In this document: in pieces, positions 11,801 through 32,802 of the stretch | Layout: the number at the start of each line of letters is the position of its first letter | Position numbering within the stretch: position 1 is the first letter of the stretch | Origin: Pogona vitticeps | Taxonomy: Eukaryota > Chordata > Lepidosauria > Squamata > Agamidae | DNA length: 64,000 nucleotides | Direction: 5' to 3' | NCBI RefSeq assembly: GCF_051106095.1 | Contig: NC_135783.1 | Location: 62,616,447 to 62,680,446 of the forward strand | The notes under the pieces: model-generated | Database searches by the model: none | Told to the model about the DNA's origin: nothing | What the model saw: the letters and a program-made list of their open reading frames with translations, nothing else | Translations under genes and position numbers: made by a program

Positions 11801-14800
11801 GTGTGCTGAGGACTTACCATGAAGCAATACTTGGGACTATGTAGGGCAACACTGTTTAGGTGTCAACATTTCGTCATGTTAGCAAGGCTGGATAAGGGTC
11901 TAGATGGTGACATGTCTCTTATGAATCTCCTGGTCCTCAAAAATAAAAATTCAATTAAAATGGCAGTAGATACTGCCTCCCCCCTTCCAACAACTGTGGC
12001 TCTTTTCTTCTCTAAAATGTTTTCCCAACTGAAATAATATTCATCTTTTCATAGATAGAAAAAGTTAGATGAAGATACAGAGGCTTAATTTTTTTTTGAG
12101 CCTGAACAATAACAATTTTTTCTAGGAAAGCTTCTTTCACTTTTCCAGTCAGATTCTGTGAGTTGGACCAAGGAGCAAATCTAATTTTAAGACCAAGGAG
12201 CAAATCTAATTTTAATGAGATTTTACACATTGGCAATACACGCGTAAAAAGTATAATGATAGTCTGAGTGGGAAAAAGAGATCTCTTTAAAAATACATTC
12301 CACTTAATTCCAGTGAAGTCAAACAGCCTCTAAGGACACCCTGGAAGGAGGGCCATGAGGCCTCCTTCCGTCTAGAACAGCTGTTAAAACTGTCAAACAA
12401 TCTCAGTGTCCATTTGGCCAAAGTAGTAAATGTAGCACTAGCAAGATGGTGAGGCTGCTCTGCAGCTCACAAATAAACACCTTCAGCCGCTGACATGTTT
12501 GTTGCCACATCTGCTTAAGGGATGGGATTAACTATCTGCTTAATGTCACACTTCATTAGGCTGCAGTTAAAAGATATCTCCAGCAGAACTTGAGAGAGTG
12601 AGGGGGGAAAATAAAACTCCTGCCAGGCCTGAGATTTCTAAGAACTAAAAGATGGCTTCCCTGAAATCTAATAGCAACAGAAATGCACCATGCATGAAAG
12701 GTATGAGAATAGCTTTTCTAATTGACATGTAAGTAATATCAAGTTGCACCAAATCCCTCAGAATGCAAAGAAGACTTCTTCTCAGAGATGCCTGAGACAA
12801 AGATCAAAACTGGCTGGGAAGCCAGGGACTCAGAGTGGGAAGAGTAGGGGGAGACTGTCTGCGCAATTCCATATGATTTCTATGAAGGCCTCAGTGGTCA
12901 CGGTGCAGATCAACCATGCCCTTCAAATTGGATCACAGCTCCCATCGACTGATTCAGTATGGCTCTTGGCGCAGATACTAGGGGCAGTAGTACAGCACAT
13001 ATGCAGGGTGCCAGGGCAGAGGAAGGGCATGTGCGGTGGGAATATCTGTCTCACTTGCTGATTAGATCATTGCTAATTAAAGGCTTTCTTTTGATGAGTT
13101 TGGGGTGTGGACAATTCTGTTGCATTGGGTACAAGTTGCATGCCCCCCCCAAACTCATCTTTAATCAGCAGTGATTTGCGGCTGCTGTTGACATCAGCAG
13201 CAGCAGCAGCAGCAGCAGCTGTTGAACTCCAAGTGTGATTCCTTCCAAGGGTTGTTGAAGGCTACAGTAGTTGGCAGAATACAACTGTAAGCTGCAGCAC
13301 AACTCACATGGCCACTCTCATTACAGAAGCCCAACACTGCTTCCTGGACTGTGTTATGTGGCATGGATGGACGAACCATCTGAGTCTCTGGGTTTGAAAA
13401 AGCACATATGACTGGAAACATTGTACTATTTAGAGCAAAGCAGGAAATGGAACTCCAGGATTGTGATTTATGAGGCCTCTTCCTTCAAAGCTGCTGGGGC
13501 CAGTGGTGTGGGGGGCTGAAGAAGAACACCCTCAGGGACTGGCAGTAAAGCTTCCCTCAGGCAATCTAGGACAGGGTGGACAACATTTAACTGCATCTCC
13601 CATAATTCCTCAGCATTGATTAAGCTAAGGCTCGTTGGAGCTGCAGGACAAGAACAGCTGGCAGCCATTTTCCAATCCTGGTGAAAATCCTGGAACAACC
13701 TATTGTGTGCCATCCTGTACGAGACGTGAGCTTCATAGTGACAACTGCTAGGCGCATGTTGCTATCTGTCTACAGTAGTGGGAAGCAGCCCCTTGGCTCT
13801 GGATAGCCATATGACCCAGTTTGCTGGATTTCTTGTGGATTCTGGCGCCATTTACCTGTATCCCTTGTGCTTGTTTCCATAATCAGCTGGGCCAGAAGCA
13901 ATTCAGGCTTTCCAAACCTTGGCCTGCCCTATCTTTGTAAACATCTGAGGACCCATGTCCTGGTCTTATTTTTTTGGCCCTGACGTTTCAGGGAATGGGA
14001 TGCTACCAGCCTGAGAAATTGAAGTCTCACAAATATGGTACAAATGAACTTGATCTGTACCTCTTGAACAAATGGGTAGATTAAACACCTTCTCTCTCTC
14101 TCTCTCTCAGCAAAATACTCTGCTAGGGAGGTCTATTGCAGTTTCCTCAACTACAGCAGGAACGTATCTCAACTACCTACAAATCCCATCATTCTGTAAA
14201 ATGGAACCATGACAGAACGGTATCTGACTGCTGTAACAATATTATGTATGTACACTTTGAAGGTTTGCACATGCAGCTCAGCACTGAATTTGGGCTAGAA
14301 CACATCCTGAACTGCTGTAAACGTAGTATGTGTTGAATGAGAATTGGTCAGGTCCTCACATGTGGACTCCAAGGGAGGTCAGCGAAGTGGTTCATAATGT
14401 GCCTCATACTTATGCCAACACCATTGCATTGTGTCATGGTTGAAGCACAATCCAGTGGCAAAACTTTGGCTCCATAAGGAACTGAGAGTGGCAGGGGGGA
14501 GGGAGTTGAGGAAGAGAGAAAGTGAATGGTTCCACCTTCTGGGCCTGCAAAATCCAATCAGCTGAACTCAAAAAACACTTTGGGCTGTATGAAATCTCCA
14601 TTGCCAAGCTCAGCCACAACACCTTGAAGTGAGATGAACAACAAAGGGTGCAAACTAATACTGTATATTCATTCTGCTGGATTATTTTCGCATTGGCCAC
14701 TACTGTTTACATCCCTACTTCTGCTTCTTTGGTGACTGTGACCTTCCATAAAAATAGCAATAGTCTCATTCTTGTCTAATTCTGGACACTGTAATGAAGC

Positions 14801-15026
14801 TCTGATGCCTGCTTGTGGACACGCTGATGGTGGTTTCCTGGAATTTAAAATAAAAGCCCAAGTTTGTAAAATAAAAGCCCAAGATCTATTTTATGTCATT
14901 CACCAAGGTCATATTTTAATCCTGGGCATTCTAGGACTTTCTGTGTCCTATTTATTATACTTTATGCTTCAGAAACAAACAATTGGAACACTAATAATTA
15001 ATGCTGGATGTGCAGAATATTGAATA
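8892..15026. other. Intergenic, no gene seen
   Basis: No exons recognised. The longest open frame (10019-10708, minus) is low-complexity and has no homolog I know. Small features: a tandem 24-bp duplication at 12167-12213, a (CAG)n run at 13195-13218 and a (TC)n run at 14091-14109. Confidence 0.5.
13195..13218. repeat. CAG trinucleotide repeat
   Basis: About eight CAG units. Not in a recognisable exon. Confidence 0.85.
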
Positions 15027-15450
15027 CAGTCGTTCCCCGCTTAACGATTACCGCACATTATGACGAATCCGCTTCATGACGATGTTTTTGTGATCGCAAT
15101 TGTGATTGCAAAACAATGGTCTAAATGGTTTTTTTTCGCTTTGCGAAGATTGGTTCCCTGCTTCGGGAACCGATTCTTCGCATTATGACGATCAAAACAG
15201 CTGATCAAAAGGGCTGCCGGGTGCTCAAAATGGCTCCCCGCTATACTTAGGGATGGATTCCTCGCTATACAGGCATGGAAAATGGCCACCCCATGGAGGA
15301 TCTTCACTGGACGGTGAGTTTTTAGCCCATTGGAATGCATTAACCGGGTTTTAATGCATTTCAATGGGGTTTTTAATTTTACTTTACGACGTTTTCGCTC
15401 TACAGCGATTTCGCTGGAACGAATTAATGCCATTAATCGAGGCACCACTG
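15027..15450. mobile_element. Mariner-type MITE, diverged relative of the 8431 element
   Basis: Starts CAGTCGTTCCCCGCTTAACG, ends ATCGAGGCACCACTG and is flanked by TA at 15025-15026 and 15451-15452. The right end matches the 8431-8891 element; the left end has diverged. Confidence 0.75.
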
Positions 15451-16016
15451 TACGTAAAAAGAACAAGGCATCAAATCCAGGTTTATTCAAATCAATGTTT
15501 CTTAAATTTGCTGCAGTAATTTAAGTCACAGCGATTTCAGGTGGTCTTCATTGAGTTTGACTATATGTTTGGATTGAACTCTTTTGCCACAGAGTTCAGC
15601 TGAAGACCAGTACAGTAAATGGTACACTGCATGCAAAAATGTGCTCTGCTTCCTGACTTTACCCATGACTGGGAAGGAACCGTTGGGGGCTGGCATTAGA
15701 GGAACGAGGTGGAGAAAGGGCATGATTGTCGTAGCAGATGGCCTACTTGGCAAGATGATCTATTAACTCAAAATAAACTCATTATCGAATTAAAAACTGG
15801 GATTTCTTAGTCTTCAGGTTCATAACTGGCACAAATTTGCATTGGTGTTTACACAGAATGGGCTGACTCCATAACCTGAAGTCATTCAGATGCTATTAGC
15901 TCTGTTTGACAATTGTAATGGCTTAGCTTTGTTTGAGGAACGATATTACTGGATAAGGAAGCTAGTCCTATATAAGGCTTTATAGGTAAGGGATTAGAAT
16001 TGTTCTTGCTATAGAA

Positions 16017-16194
16017 CAGTCCTTCTCAGCATTTCTTGGCCACAGCCATGAACACAATGTGAAATAAATACAGGCTGAATCAGGATTGTGTATAATGAAC
16101 CTTATAAGGTAGTATGTGAAGTCCAGTTTAAGGCCCTCTTCAAATGTGCCAGGGCCCCCTCAAGAGGCCATAGGGCCCCTGTTGAGAATGGCTG
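16017..16194. mobile_element. hAT-type MITE
   Basis: Ends CAGTCCTTCTCAGC and GAGAATGGCTG form imperfect inverted repeats. Eight-bp flanks CTATAGAA and CTGTAGAA agree at 7 of 8, the target duplication size of hAT elements. Confidence 0.65.
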
Positions 16195-17454
16195 CTGTAG
16201 AATACAGTATATACGTATGAAACAGAGACATTACAGTGGTGCATCAAAATCAGGCAATAGTTTCTTCGGGTTATTTACTAAGCCACTTCCCTTACCATGA
16301 ACAATCACAACCCCCCCATGTAAACTACAGAAGGTAAACATTGTTTGAAATAGGAACTTTATTACATATGCCATAAAAAGCAAGCAATTTGTCTCTGTTG
16401 GAGTGAAAAAACCTCAGAAACTGCTCTTTTGTTTTGCATTCAAGAAAAATGAGCCACAAGTTCATGCTGCCAATACGTTATTTATACAACTGAACACATG
16501 TTTTATTCATATTTGTTACATCATATTTTACAGTATTCTGCCTTTCTTTCCCACTCTAATCCCGCAATAGCCCTGCCGGGAAGGTAAAGCTGAGAGCTAA
16601 GGCTGCCTCAAGTTTAATGGCTAGGCAGGGATCCTAAGCTGGTTCTGACTAGTGCCAGTCTGTTACTCCATCCGTGTCTCTTCTAAGTTTGGCTTAGCAC
16701 TAAACCAGTCAGCTTTCTGTATTGGCATCAGAGCAGCTAAGGAAAGGCCATGAGGCCTTTGGCCAATAAAGCCTTCCATGGCATAAGGAGATCAGCTCCT
16801 TGCTTGTGGTCTGCTGGTTGCAATATGTTTAGAAGACTGTTAGGAAGCAGCATTTAAACTATATATTTGCTTTTTTTTGGCAGTGTAGGTCAGGTATGAG
16901 AGTTTGGTGTACAATGAAGTAGTTGTAGATGGCTCCACTCACATGTACTTTCTTTATAAAACAAATTCCATTTTTAGTATCTTGGGGGAATGTAGGCAAA
17001 GGAGCAATTATGTTTATGCAGGAGTCAAGCAAGTCCTCTGCCAACTGATGGTGAAAGAACAAGACTTACAGCATATATTTGCTTTTTCCGAGTTCGGAAA
17101 TGTTACATATTTTAACTACTCCTTCCAGAACTCTTTTTGGACCATGCTGGCTATAACATTCTGGGAGTTGTAGTACAAAACGTGAGTATTTCTGACCAAT
17201 TACTGCCTGGATGTTCCGCACATGGGCTTTTTAGAGACAAGAGCCAGAGCCCAATTTGACTCCATGTAAAGTTATGCAGCCATAACTTTGATGGGCGTTA
17301 CAGCCAGGGAAAGCAGATCACACACTTCCCATGGCAATCAACTGTGCAATGTGCCAGCAGAAGTGCTTCATAGTAGCACTTCTACTTTGGCACTATTGTG
17401 GCTATCATGGATGTAACACTGAATTATGCCGGTGTAGCTATGCAACAGAATCCC

Positions 17455-17590
17455 AGCCATTGAATCCTAGAACTGTAGAGGGATCCCCAGGTCACTGATC
17501 TCAACCCTTTGCCAAAGGAGGAAATTCACAGCTAAAGCACCAGTGATGTGTGCTTGAAAACAGGATTCTGTATTAGATAGCCCTTATGGT
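17455..17590 (-). mobile_element. CR1 LINE 3' fragment
   Basis: Plus-strand pattern (tagaactgtagagggatccc, then ggaaattcacagctaaagca) is the inverse of a CR1 3' end. Old and truncated. Confidence 0.5.
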
Positions 17591-18133
17591 TGTTATGCTG
17601 ATAATTAACCAGGAATAGACTCAAAAGGCACTCTATATGCTGTATCTATACATCCTGTGTGATATGTGTCCCAGCTTGCCTAACTTGTCAGGGACTGATT
17701 TGTTCACATGGGTGGACTGAGACGAGGTGGCAGGGCAGGGATCCCTGAAGCGCTGCCTTTGAGCGGGCGGCTGCTGGAGGTGGAGAAGGGAGGTCTGTGC
17801 TCCTGCTGCGACTGGACGGACATGCGAAGAGCAGGAGACGAGCCGCGCACACTGGCTGATGAATGGGGGAGTCGGACAGGGTAGGGGAAGAGAATGCATG
17901 GCACTTGTGGTGCCGTGCTGATGAATTACACCAAAACGGTATGAAGTGAGTTGTGCCCATATGTAGTCCAGACCTACCTTAAGAGTGTCTCTGCACTATA
18001 TATTTTATAGCAGTTTGAAGAGTTCCATCCTATAGGACTCTGGGGCTTGTACTTTCACAAAGCACCCAACATTCTGTTTTTCAGGAGAGGGAGCTTGAGC
18101 CACCAAGCCAAAACCTCTAAGTACTTTGATCAC

Positions 18134-18275
18134 CATCATCATGGGCCATCAAGTCTGTTCTGACGTATGGTCACCCTTTTTCCAAGTAGAGAATGTTCAG
18201 TAGTGGTTTCCTTCTTCTGGGGGTGCCCTGGGACTGAGTAGCTTGCCCAAGGCCACAGAAAGGCTGGTTGAGATA
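18134..18275. repeat. SINE/LINE-tail-like fragment
   Basis: Contains gggccatcaagtctgttctg then atggtcaccc, gtggtttccttcttctgggg and tgcccaaggccaca, a motif set found in many vertebrate retroposons. Family not assigned. Confidence 0.4.
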
Positions 18276-18652
18276 CTACTTGAGATACTACACTAGAAGG
18301 GTAAATGCTTATAATAGAGGCATAATTGGACTATGGAGTCTTCGGCCCCTTCCCACATCCATTCCACGGACAAAGCAACTCAGTGAGCCCCATCCTAGGC
18401 TGACTGAACTATAAGGACCTTGAAAGAACATTTTCACACTGCAAAGCATTAAAGGTAAACACTTTCACATAGGAAGACATTAAGAGTGTCACTATTTGAA
18501 GTAATATTAATATTTCACTATTTGGAATAATATTAATCTTTAAACTTATCAGCTATTCGTTTTCTACAAGTTGCTACCCGTTAAAGATGAGTTTTCAGTC
18601 AACATAATTTAGGAAAGGGGGGGGGAAACCAACTCACTTCTGAACAGCAATA

Positions 18653-18666
18653 CTGCCACCTCGTGG
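18653..18666 (-). promoter_or_regulatory. CTCF-like motif
   Basis: Minus-strand CCACGAGGTGGCAG fits the published consensus CCRSNAGRKGGCRS at all 14 positions. Occupancy cannot be judged from sequence. Confidence 0.4.
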
Positions 18667-19229
18667 CCATACTGTAGTGCAACTGTAGCCGACAGCTCTC
18701 GCACACAGGCATGACCAGTTTTGCAGTAGAGCTAACTTCAAGTGAAAGTTAAATGATAATAAAAACAACAACAACCCTGAAGTAAATTATTCACTTGTCA
18801 GAGAATATAGCAGCTCATAACAGCTGAAATGAAACATCTACAATCAATGCATTATGAACAGGAGATTCCAGACAAGTCAATGCATTTTCTGATCTTCAGT
18901 TACTGAAAAAGCCCTCTCACACCCTCTTTCGGGGGGGCTACTTAAAAAACAAAACAAAAAAAAACTGATTCAAGTTGTACAGGAGACCCATAAGGGGCTA
19001 CAAACCTTGGGGGAACTCCCTCTAGAAGACATAAAGGGAACTCGTTGAGCAAAATTGTTAAGAAAAGTCGACACTGGTGTGGGCGAGCTAGTGGCTCGAG
19101 GTGCCCATGTAGTCGGCGGTCCCCTTGCCACTCACAGGCTGCACTTGGCCCAGCGCTCCCCGGGGAGGCCGTCCTTTGGCTGGTTGGTTGGTTGAAGATC
19201 AGCGAGGTGCTTCAGCCCTATCAGCCATT

Positions 19230-19700
19230 CCTTGATTCCCGTTCTCCCCTTTAACCATTCCAGAATGCTGCTGCCAGCGTAACAAGGCATGGTTGCCGGG
19301 ATCAAACGTCCTCCCTGTTACAACAACTCCTCTGGCTGTTGGGTTTACAAGCACTATTCAAAGTGCTGGTTTTTTTTACTTTTAAAGGCCAAAATAAGTG
19401 GGGCCCTAGCTATCTGAAAGAACTTGTCTCCCTTTACGAGCCTGCATAGATTTTAGAATTATTAAGGGAAGCTTTTCTCCTTGTCCTGCCATTCTCAGAA
19501 GTGTGTTTGGTGAGTACAGGAGGGTCTTCCCTGTGGCTGCTCCCAAGCTGTGGAACTCCCTCCCACAAGAGGCCAGGCTGCCACTTCTCTGCTACTCTTC
19601 AGGCAGGCTGACTTTTCCCTTGTAACTGGCTGCTTAAGAGAGGCACTGCTGTCTCCTCCTTTCCAGTTTTAATGTTTCTTTTAATACTAGAAGCTGCCTT
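19230..19700 (+). mobile_element. L2/CR1-group LINE, C-terminal coding fragment
   Basis: Translates piecewise to QNAAASVTRHG, then a KGPSYLKELV-like stretch and a VAAPKLWNSLPQEARLPL-like stretch, the end of ORF2 in L2-like LINEs. Frame shifts and stops are present. It is followed by a (GT)n run at about 19720-19745. Confidence 0.65.
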
Positions 19701-20527
19701 TGGTCCTCTGAAGGAGAAATGTGTGTGTGTGTGTGTGTGTGTGTATGCATGCGCGCGCATACACATATACTACCTTTCTCTTTATAACCTACTTTTCTCC
19801 TTCAGAGGACCTAAGGCAGCTGATAGTCTTAAAAGAAACATAAAAACTGTGGAAATGAAAGGAGGGGACAGCAGTATATACAGACACAAGACTATTTCAT
19901 GTTCTTCATATATTTCATGGATGTGCAAACAATTTGGTTTCCATTTCATAAACTAGATTAGAATGGTATGTCTATTTTAAAGAACTAAATTGTACTTTAA
20001 TTTTGTAGGTGTGGCATTACCTTGTTTCCTTTACTGTGAATGGATTACCTTTTTTTGGCACTAAAGATTGATCTTTCACATAGTGTGAAAGAACAGTAAT
20101 GGGAACATTCAGACACAACTTATATTACAAATAATCCTCTTTCTTTGACAGCCATATTCATTTATTCTTAAACAGAATTAGCATGCATTGTTGAAATCTT
20201 GTTATGCATGTTTTATGTTTCGGTTCACAAGGAAAGGCATGTGGGTTTTTGAAATTTGCTTTAGTTTAGTACTGAAATAACTGGAGCAACTGTTGTGCTC
20301 AGCTTCTCTGGCTACATCATTGGGGATCAATATTTGATAAATAATGGACAATACCCAAACCAAAATATAATCTAGTTTTTTTTTTCTGTTTCACTGTTAT
20401 TGCTTTGAATTACTTCCTACACAAACTTCCTAAACATACAGTGCCCTCTGTATGGGATGTTGATGGATAGGGAATAAATGTATTTCACAAATACATACAT
20501 ATAGGACTTAACACCCACTATTGGGCC

Positions 20528-22301
20528 ACTTCATGGATTGCTGCCTTGTCGTGGCGAAGGGGCTTGAGTAACTCAGAGAAGCTATGGGCTATGCCATGCA
20601 GGGACACCCAAAATGGACAGGTCATAGTGGAGAGTTCCGACTAAACGCAATCCACCTGGAGTAGGAATTGGCAATGCCACTCCAGTATCTTTGCCAAGAA
20701 TGCCCCATGATCAGAAACAAGAGGCTAAAAGATATGACCCTGGAAGATGGGACCCTCAGGTTGGAAGGCATCCAACATACTACTGAGGAAGAGTGGATGA
20801 CAAGTACAAGTAGCTCCAGAGCTAATGAAGTGGTTGGGCCAAAGCCGAAAGGACACTCAGCTGTGGATGCGCCTATAAGTGAAAGGAAAGTACAATGCTA
20901 CAAAGAAAAATACTGCATAGGAACCTGGAATGTAAGATCTATGAACCTTGGGAAGCTGGATGTGGTCAAAAAGGAAATGGCAAGAATAAACATTGACATC
21001 CTGGGCGTCCGTGAACTAAAATGGATAGAAATTCAATTCAGATGATTATCATATCTACTATTGTGGGCAAGAATCCCATAGAAGGAATGGAGTAGCCCTG
21101 ATAGTCAACAAAAGCATGGGAAAAGCTGTAATGGGATATAATCTCAAAAATGATAGAATGATGTCAGTATGAATCCAAGGCAGACCTTTCAACATCACAA
21201 TAATCCACGTTTATGCACCAACCACCAATGCTGAGGAGACTGACCAATTTTATGAAGACTTACAAGAACTGACACCAAGGAAAGATGTTCTTCTCACTCT
21301 AGGGGATTGGAATGCTAAAGTAGGGAGTCAAGTGATAAAGGGAACAACAGGAAAGTTTGGCCTTGGAATTAAAAATGAAGCAGGGCAAAGGCTAATAGAG
21401 TTTTGTCAAGAGAACAAGCTGGTCATCACACTCTTTTCCAACAACACAAGAGGCGACTCTACACATGGAAATCATCAGATGGGCAATACCAAAATCAGAT
21501 TGATTATATTCTCTGCAGCCAAAGATGGAGAAGCTCAATACAGTCAGCAAAAACAAGACCTGGAGCTGATTGTGGCTCTGATCATCAGCTTCTGATAGCA
21601 AAATTCAAGCTTAAACTGAAGAGAGTAGGAAAACCCACTGGGCTAACCATCAGGTATAATCTAAACCAAATCCCTTATGAATACAGTGGAAGTGAAGAAC
21701 AGATTTATAGAAGGGGAAGATTTTACTTTCTTGGGCTCCATGATCACTGCAGATGGAGACAGCAGCCACGAAATTAAGACACCGGCTTCTTGGGAGGAAA
21801 GCGATGACAAACCTTGACAGCATCTTAAAAAGCAGAGACATCACCTTGCCAACAAAAGTCCACATAGTCAAAGCTATGGTTTTTCCAGTAGTGATGTACG
21901 TATGGAAGTGAGAGCTGGACCATAAAGAAAGCTGACCGCCGAAGAATTGATGCTTTTGAATTGTGGTGCTGGAGGAGGCTCTTGAGAATCCCCTGGACTG
22001 CAAGGAGAACCTATCAATTCTAAAGGAAATCAACCCTGAATGCTCACTGGAAGGACAGATCCTGAAGCTGAGGCTCCAATACTTTGGCCATCTCATGAGA
22101 AGACTCCTTGGAAAAGACCTTGATGTTGGGAAAGCGTGAAGGCAAGAGAAGGGGACGACAGAGGAAGAGATAGTTGACAGTGTCATCGAAACCACCAGCA
22201 TGAATTTGACACAACTCCGGGAGGCAGTGGAAGACGGGAGGGCCTGGCGTGCTCTGGTCCATGGGGTCACGAAGAGTTGGACATGACTAAACGACGACGA
22301 T
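20528..22301 (+). mobile_element. BovB (RTE) LINE copy B with internal deletion
   Basis: Holds a BovB 5' part with the endonuclease start (YCIGTWNVRSMNLGKLDVVKK), GDWNAKVGSQ-like sequence and CGSDHQLLIAKFKLKLKR. At about 21,700 it jumps to FLGSMITADGDSSHEIK and the 3' region, so most of the reverse transcriptase is missing. Several stops and frameshifts also break it. It ends gtcacgaagagttggacatg. Confidence 0.88.
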
Positions 22302-22868
22302 TTGGCCAAAACAGATATCAATATTCATTGTGCATTTGACATGGCCATTCAAAAAACACCAAGAGCATCAGATGATTCATGGGGTAGTTATAAAATATCT
22401 CTGAAATGATGTGCATTTGGGAGGAAATTCTTGCAATGCAAATAATTCAGCTTCTCAGATCCTGCTGTTTGCATTTTTTAAATAATAATGAGTTAGATCC
22501 AATTATTTATCTAGCATCATCTATAGTTTGGCATTCTCTTAACTATGATTGAGAGGAACAGAGGGCAAAGAAGCCTGACTGACTTATTTTCTAAGACTGG
22601 GAAAAATATTACCAGCTTATTTAAGAGTTGTCACTATCGCAACATACAGACTTAACCTTCTGCATAGACCCAAAGTGTTTAGTAAGTGGTGGTTAATGCA
22701 AATTTAGGGAGTTGTGCTGACTTGAGTTTGTGTTATATTCAAGATATTATGTCAAAATATTCCATCTAACACTTTGCATTTTACAAAAAATTACAAGATA
22801 CTGCACTCAAATCTTACATCACAAACAATGAAATGTTAATGAGGCAGTACACAAGTTTGACTCCTTTT

Positions 22869-22874
22869 TTTAAT
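22869..22874 (-). terminator. Candidate PSMB1 poly(A) signal
   Basis: ATTAAA on the minus strand about 86 nt after the stop codon, with a short AT-rich 3' UTR. It is the first hexamer of this kind after the stop; use of a later one cannot be excluded. Confidence 0.45.
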
Positions 22875-22959
22875 ACATGAAATATGATACCACCAGTAGA
22901 CAACTTGAATAAAAATTACAGGCATACATGGACAATTTTTTACTGAATAGTACACTGAT

Positions 22960-31788
<8,829 letters not shown>

Positions 31789-31847
31789 CTCCACTTCCAC
31801 ACACCCCAACTGCTACTGCTGTCTCACGGCAAAATGGAGGCCACGGA

Positions 31848-31873
31848 ACCGGAAGTGAAGTTCCGGCTTCCGG
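31848..31873. promoter_or_regulatory. Cluster of three ETS-type sites upstream of PSMB1
   Basis: One GGAAGTG core on the plus strand and two CCGGAA cores on the minus strand within 26 bp, about 60-85 bp upstream of the PSMB1 ATG. This is a typical place for GABP/ETS sites in TATA-less promoters. Confidence 0.5.
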
Positions 31874-31909
31874 CGTGCGGGCCCAAACCAGCCTTTTTTT
31901 TGCATCACA

Positions 31910-31923
31910 GCGCCACCTCGAGG
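31910..31923 (-). promoter_or_regulatory. CTCF-like motif in the PSMB1/TBP promoter
   Basis: Minus-strand CCTCGAGGTGGCGC matches CCRSNAGRKGGCRS at 13 of 14 positions, about 120 bp upstream of the PSMB1 ATG. Confidence 0.35.
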
Positions 31924-32229
31924 TGGGCAGGTGTTAAAACTCCCGGAAGCCAATAGGAATGCTCTCCCAGGCAGGCGGTGGAGGAAGGGGGAGAGGGCGG
32001 CCTATTTAGTCCGGGAGCCCTTCCTAGTTAGACAGGCTTCATAAGGGAGAAGGGATGGCGAGGATAAATTATAGGGCTTCCTTAACCGTATTAAGGGAGA
32101 GAAAAAGAAGCACAAGGCCTGGAAGCCAGCTGGACAAGGTTAGAACGTGGAGCTAGACGAGAGTCATTCACGGAGTCTCGCACGTTCAGCCAAGGCTGCC
32201 TTGTCCTCCTCCTGGTTTAACTTAATACG

Positions 32230-32450
32230 GGGGCAGCGCCTGCACAGCAGCAACTGTGCACAAACGCAACCTTCTCCAAGACAAAGACAGCCTTTTGGTC
32301 CCTACAAATGCAGGAGCAGGTGATGCCTTTATTAGACCACTCAAATAAACAATCTGCGAGCTTTGGTGGGTCAAAGTCCACTTCCTCAGCCGTACACCCA
32401 TGTCTTGTGGGTAGCGGATAAAATATATATGAAAGAGACTCCAAACTTCA
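32230..32450 (-). repeat. Dispersed repeat lying between the two promoters
   Basis: The minus strand has GAGGAAGTGGACTTTGACCC, CCAAAGCTCGCAGATTG, then TAATAAAGGCATCACCTG, the same family as 4322-4440. It interrupts the CpG-rich stretch between the PSMB1 and TBP ends of the divergent promoter. Confidence 0.55.
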
Positions 32451-32675
32451 TGGCAGATGATTGTGCCAGGCTTATTACTTAGGAGTGAGTTAGGTTCTCC
32501 GATAAGGATCCCTGAAACTGAGGTGCCGCTCTAGGCTCTGACTCGCTTCCCTTTTCACTTCTATGATAAACTCTTGAAGGCGAATTCCCCGCGCTCGGAT
32601 ACTTGCAATGCGCCTGCGCGCTCCTTATCTTCCTCTCAGGCCTCTACTCCTCCCCCACGACTCCCCTTAAGAAAG

Positions 32676-32687
32676 TTGGCGCGGGAA
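32676..32687. promoter_or_regulatory. E2F-type palindrome near the TBP start
   Basis: TTGGCGCGGGAA matches the E2F consensus on both strands. It lies about 115 bp before the first TBP splice donor. Confidence 0.45.
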
Positions 32688-32699
32688 GTAAGCGTAAAG

Positions 32700-32802
32700 G
32701 GTCGTTACAGCCGTGCGAGTGACGTAGTAAAAGTGCGCCGCCGGCTAAGGCAAGCAGGGGAAGGGGCAGGTTGGGCCGGGCGAAGAACTTCTTCTGCAGG
32801 GG
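32700..32802 (+). other. TBP: Probable non-coding first exon of TBP
   Basis: A strong donor (gtaagt) at 32803 follows GC-rich sequence in the CpG island and is the best candidate to splice to the acceptor at 41880-41881. The left edge is a guess, since the transcription start cannot be read from sequence. In mammals TBP exon 1 is also non-coding. Confidence 0.5.

Noticed and set aside
12167-12213. Short direct repeat, considered as an array
   Set aside because: Only two adjacent 24-bp units (a similar pair lies near 28345-28391); local tandem duplications, not a CRISPR or satellite array.
1-22800. Search for a neighbouring gene such as FAM120B
   Set aside because: No exon could be recognised. 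In human a long gap separates that gene from PSMB1, so its absence here is not surprising.
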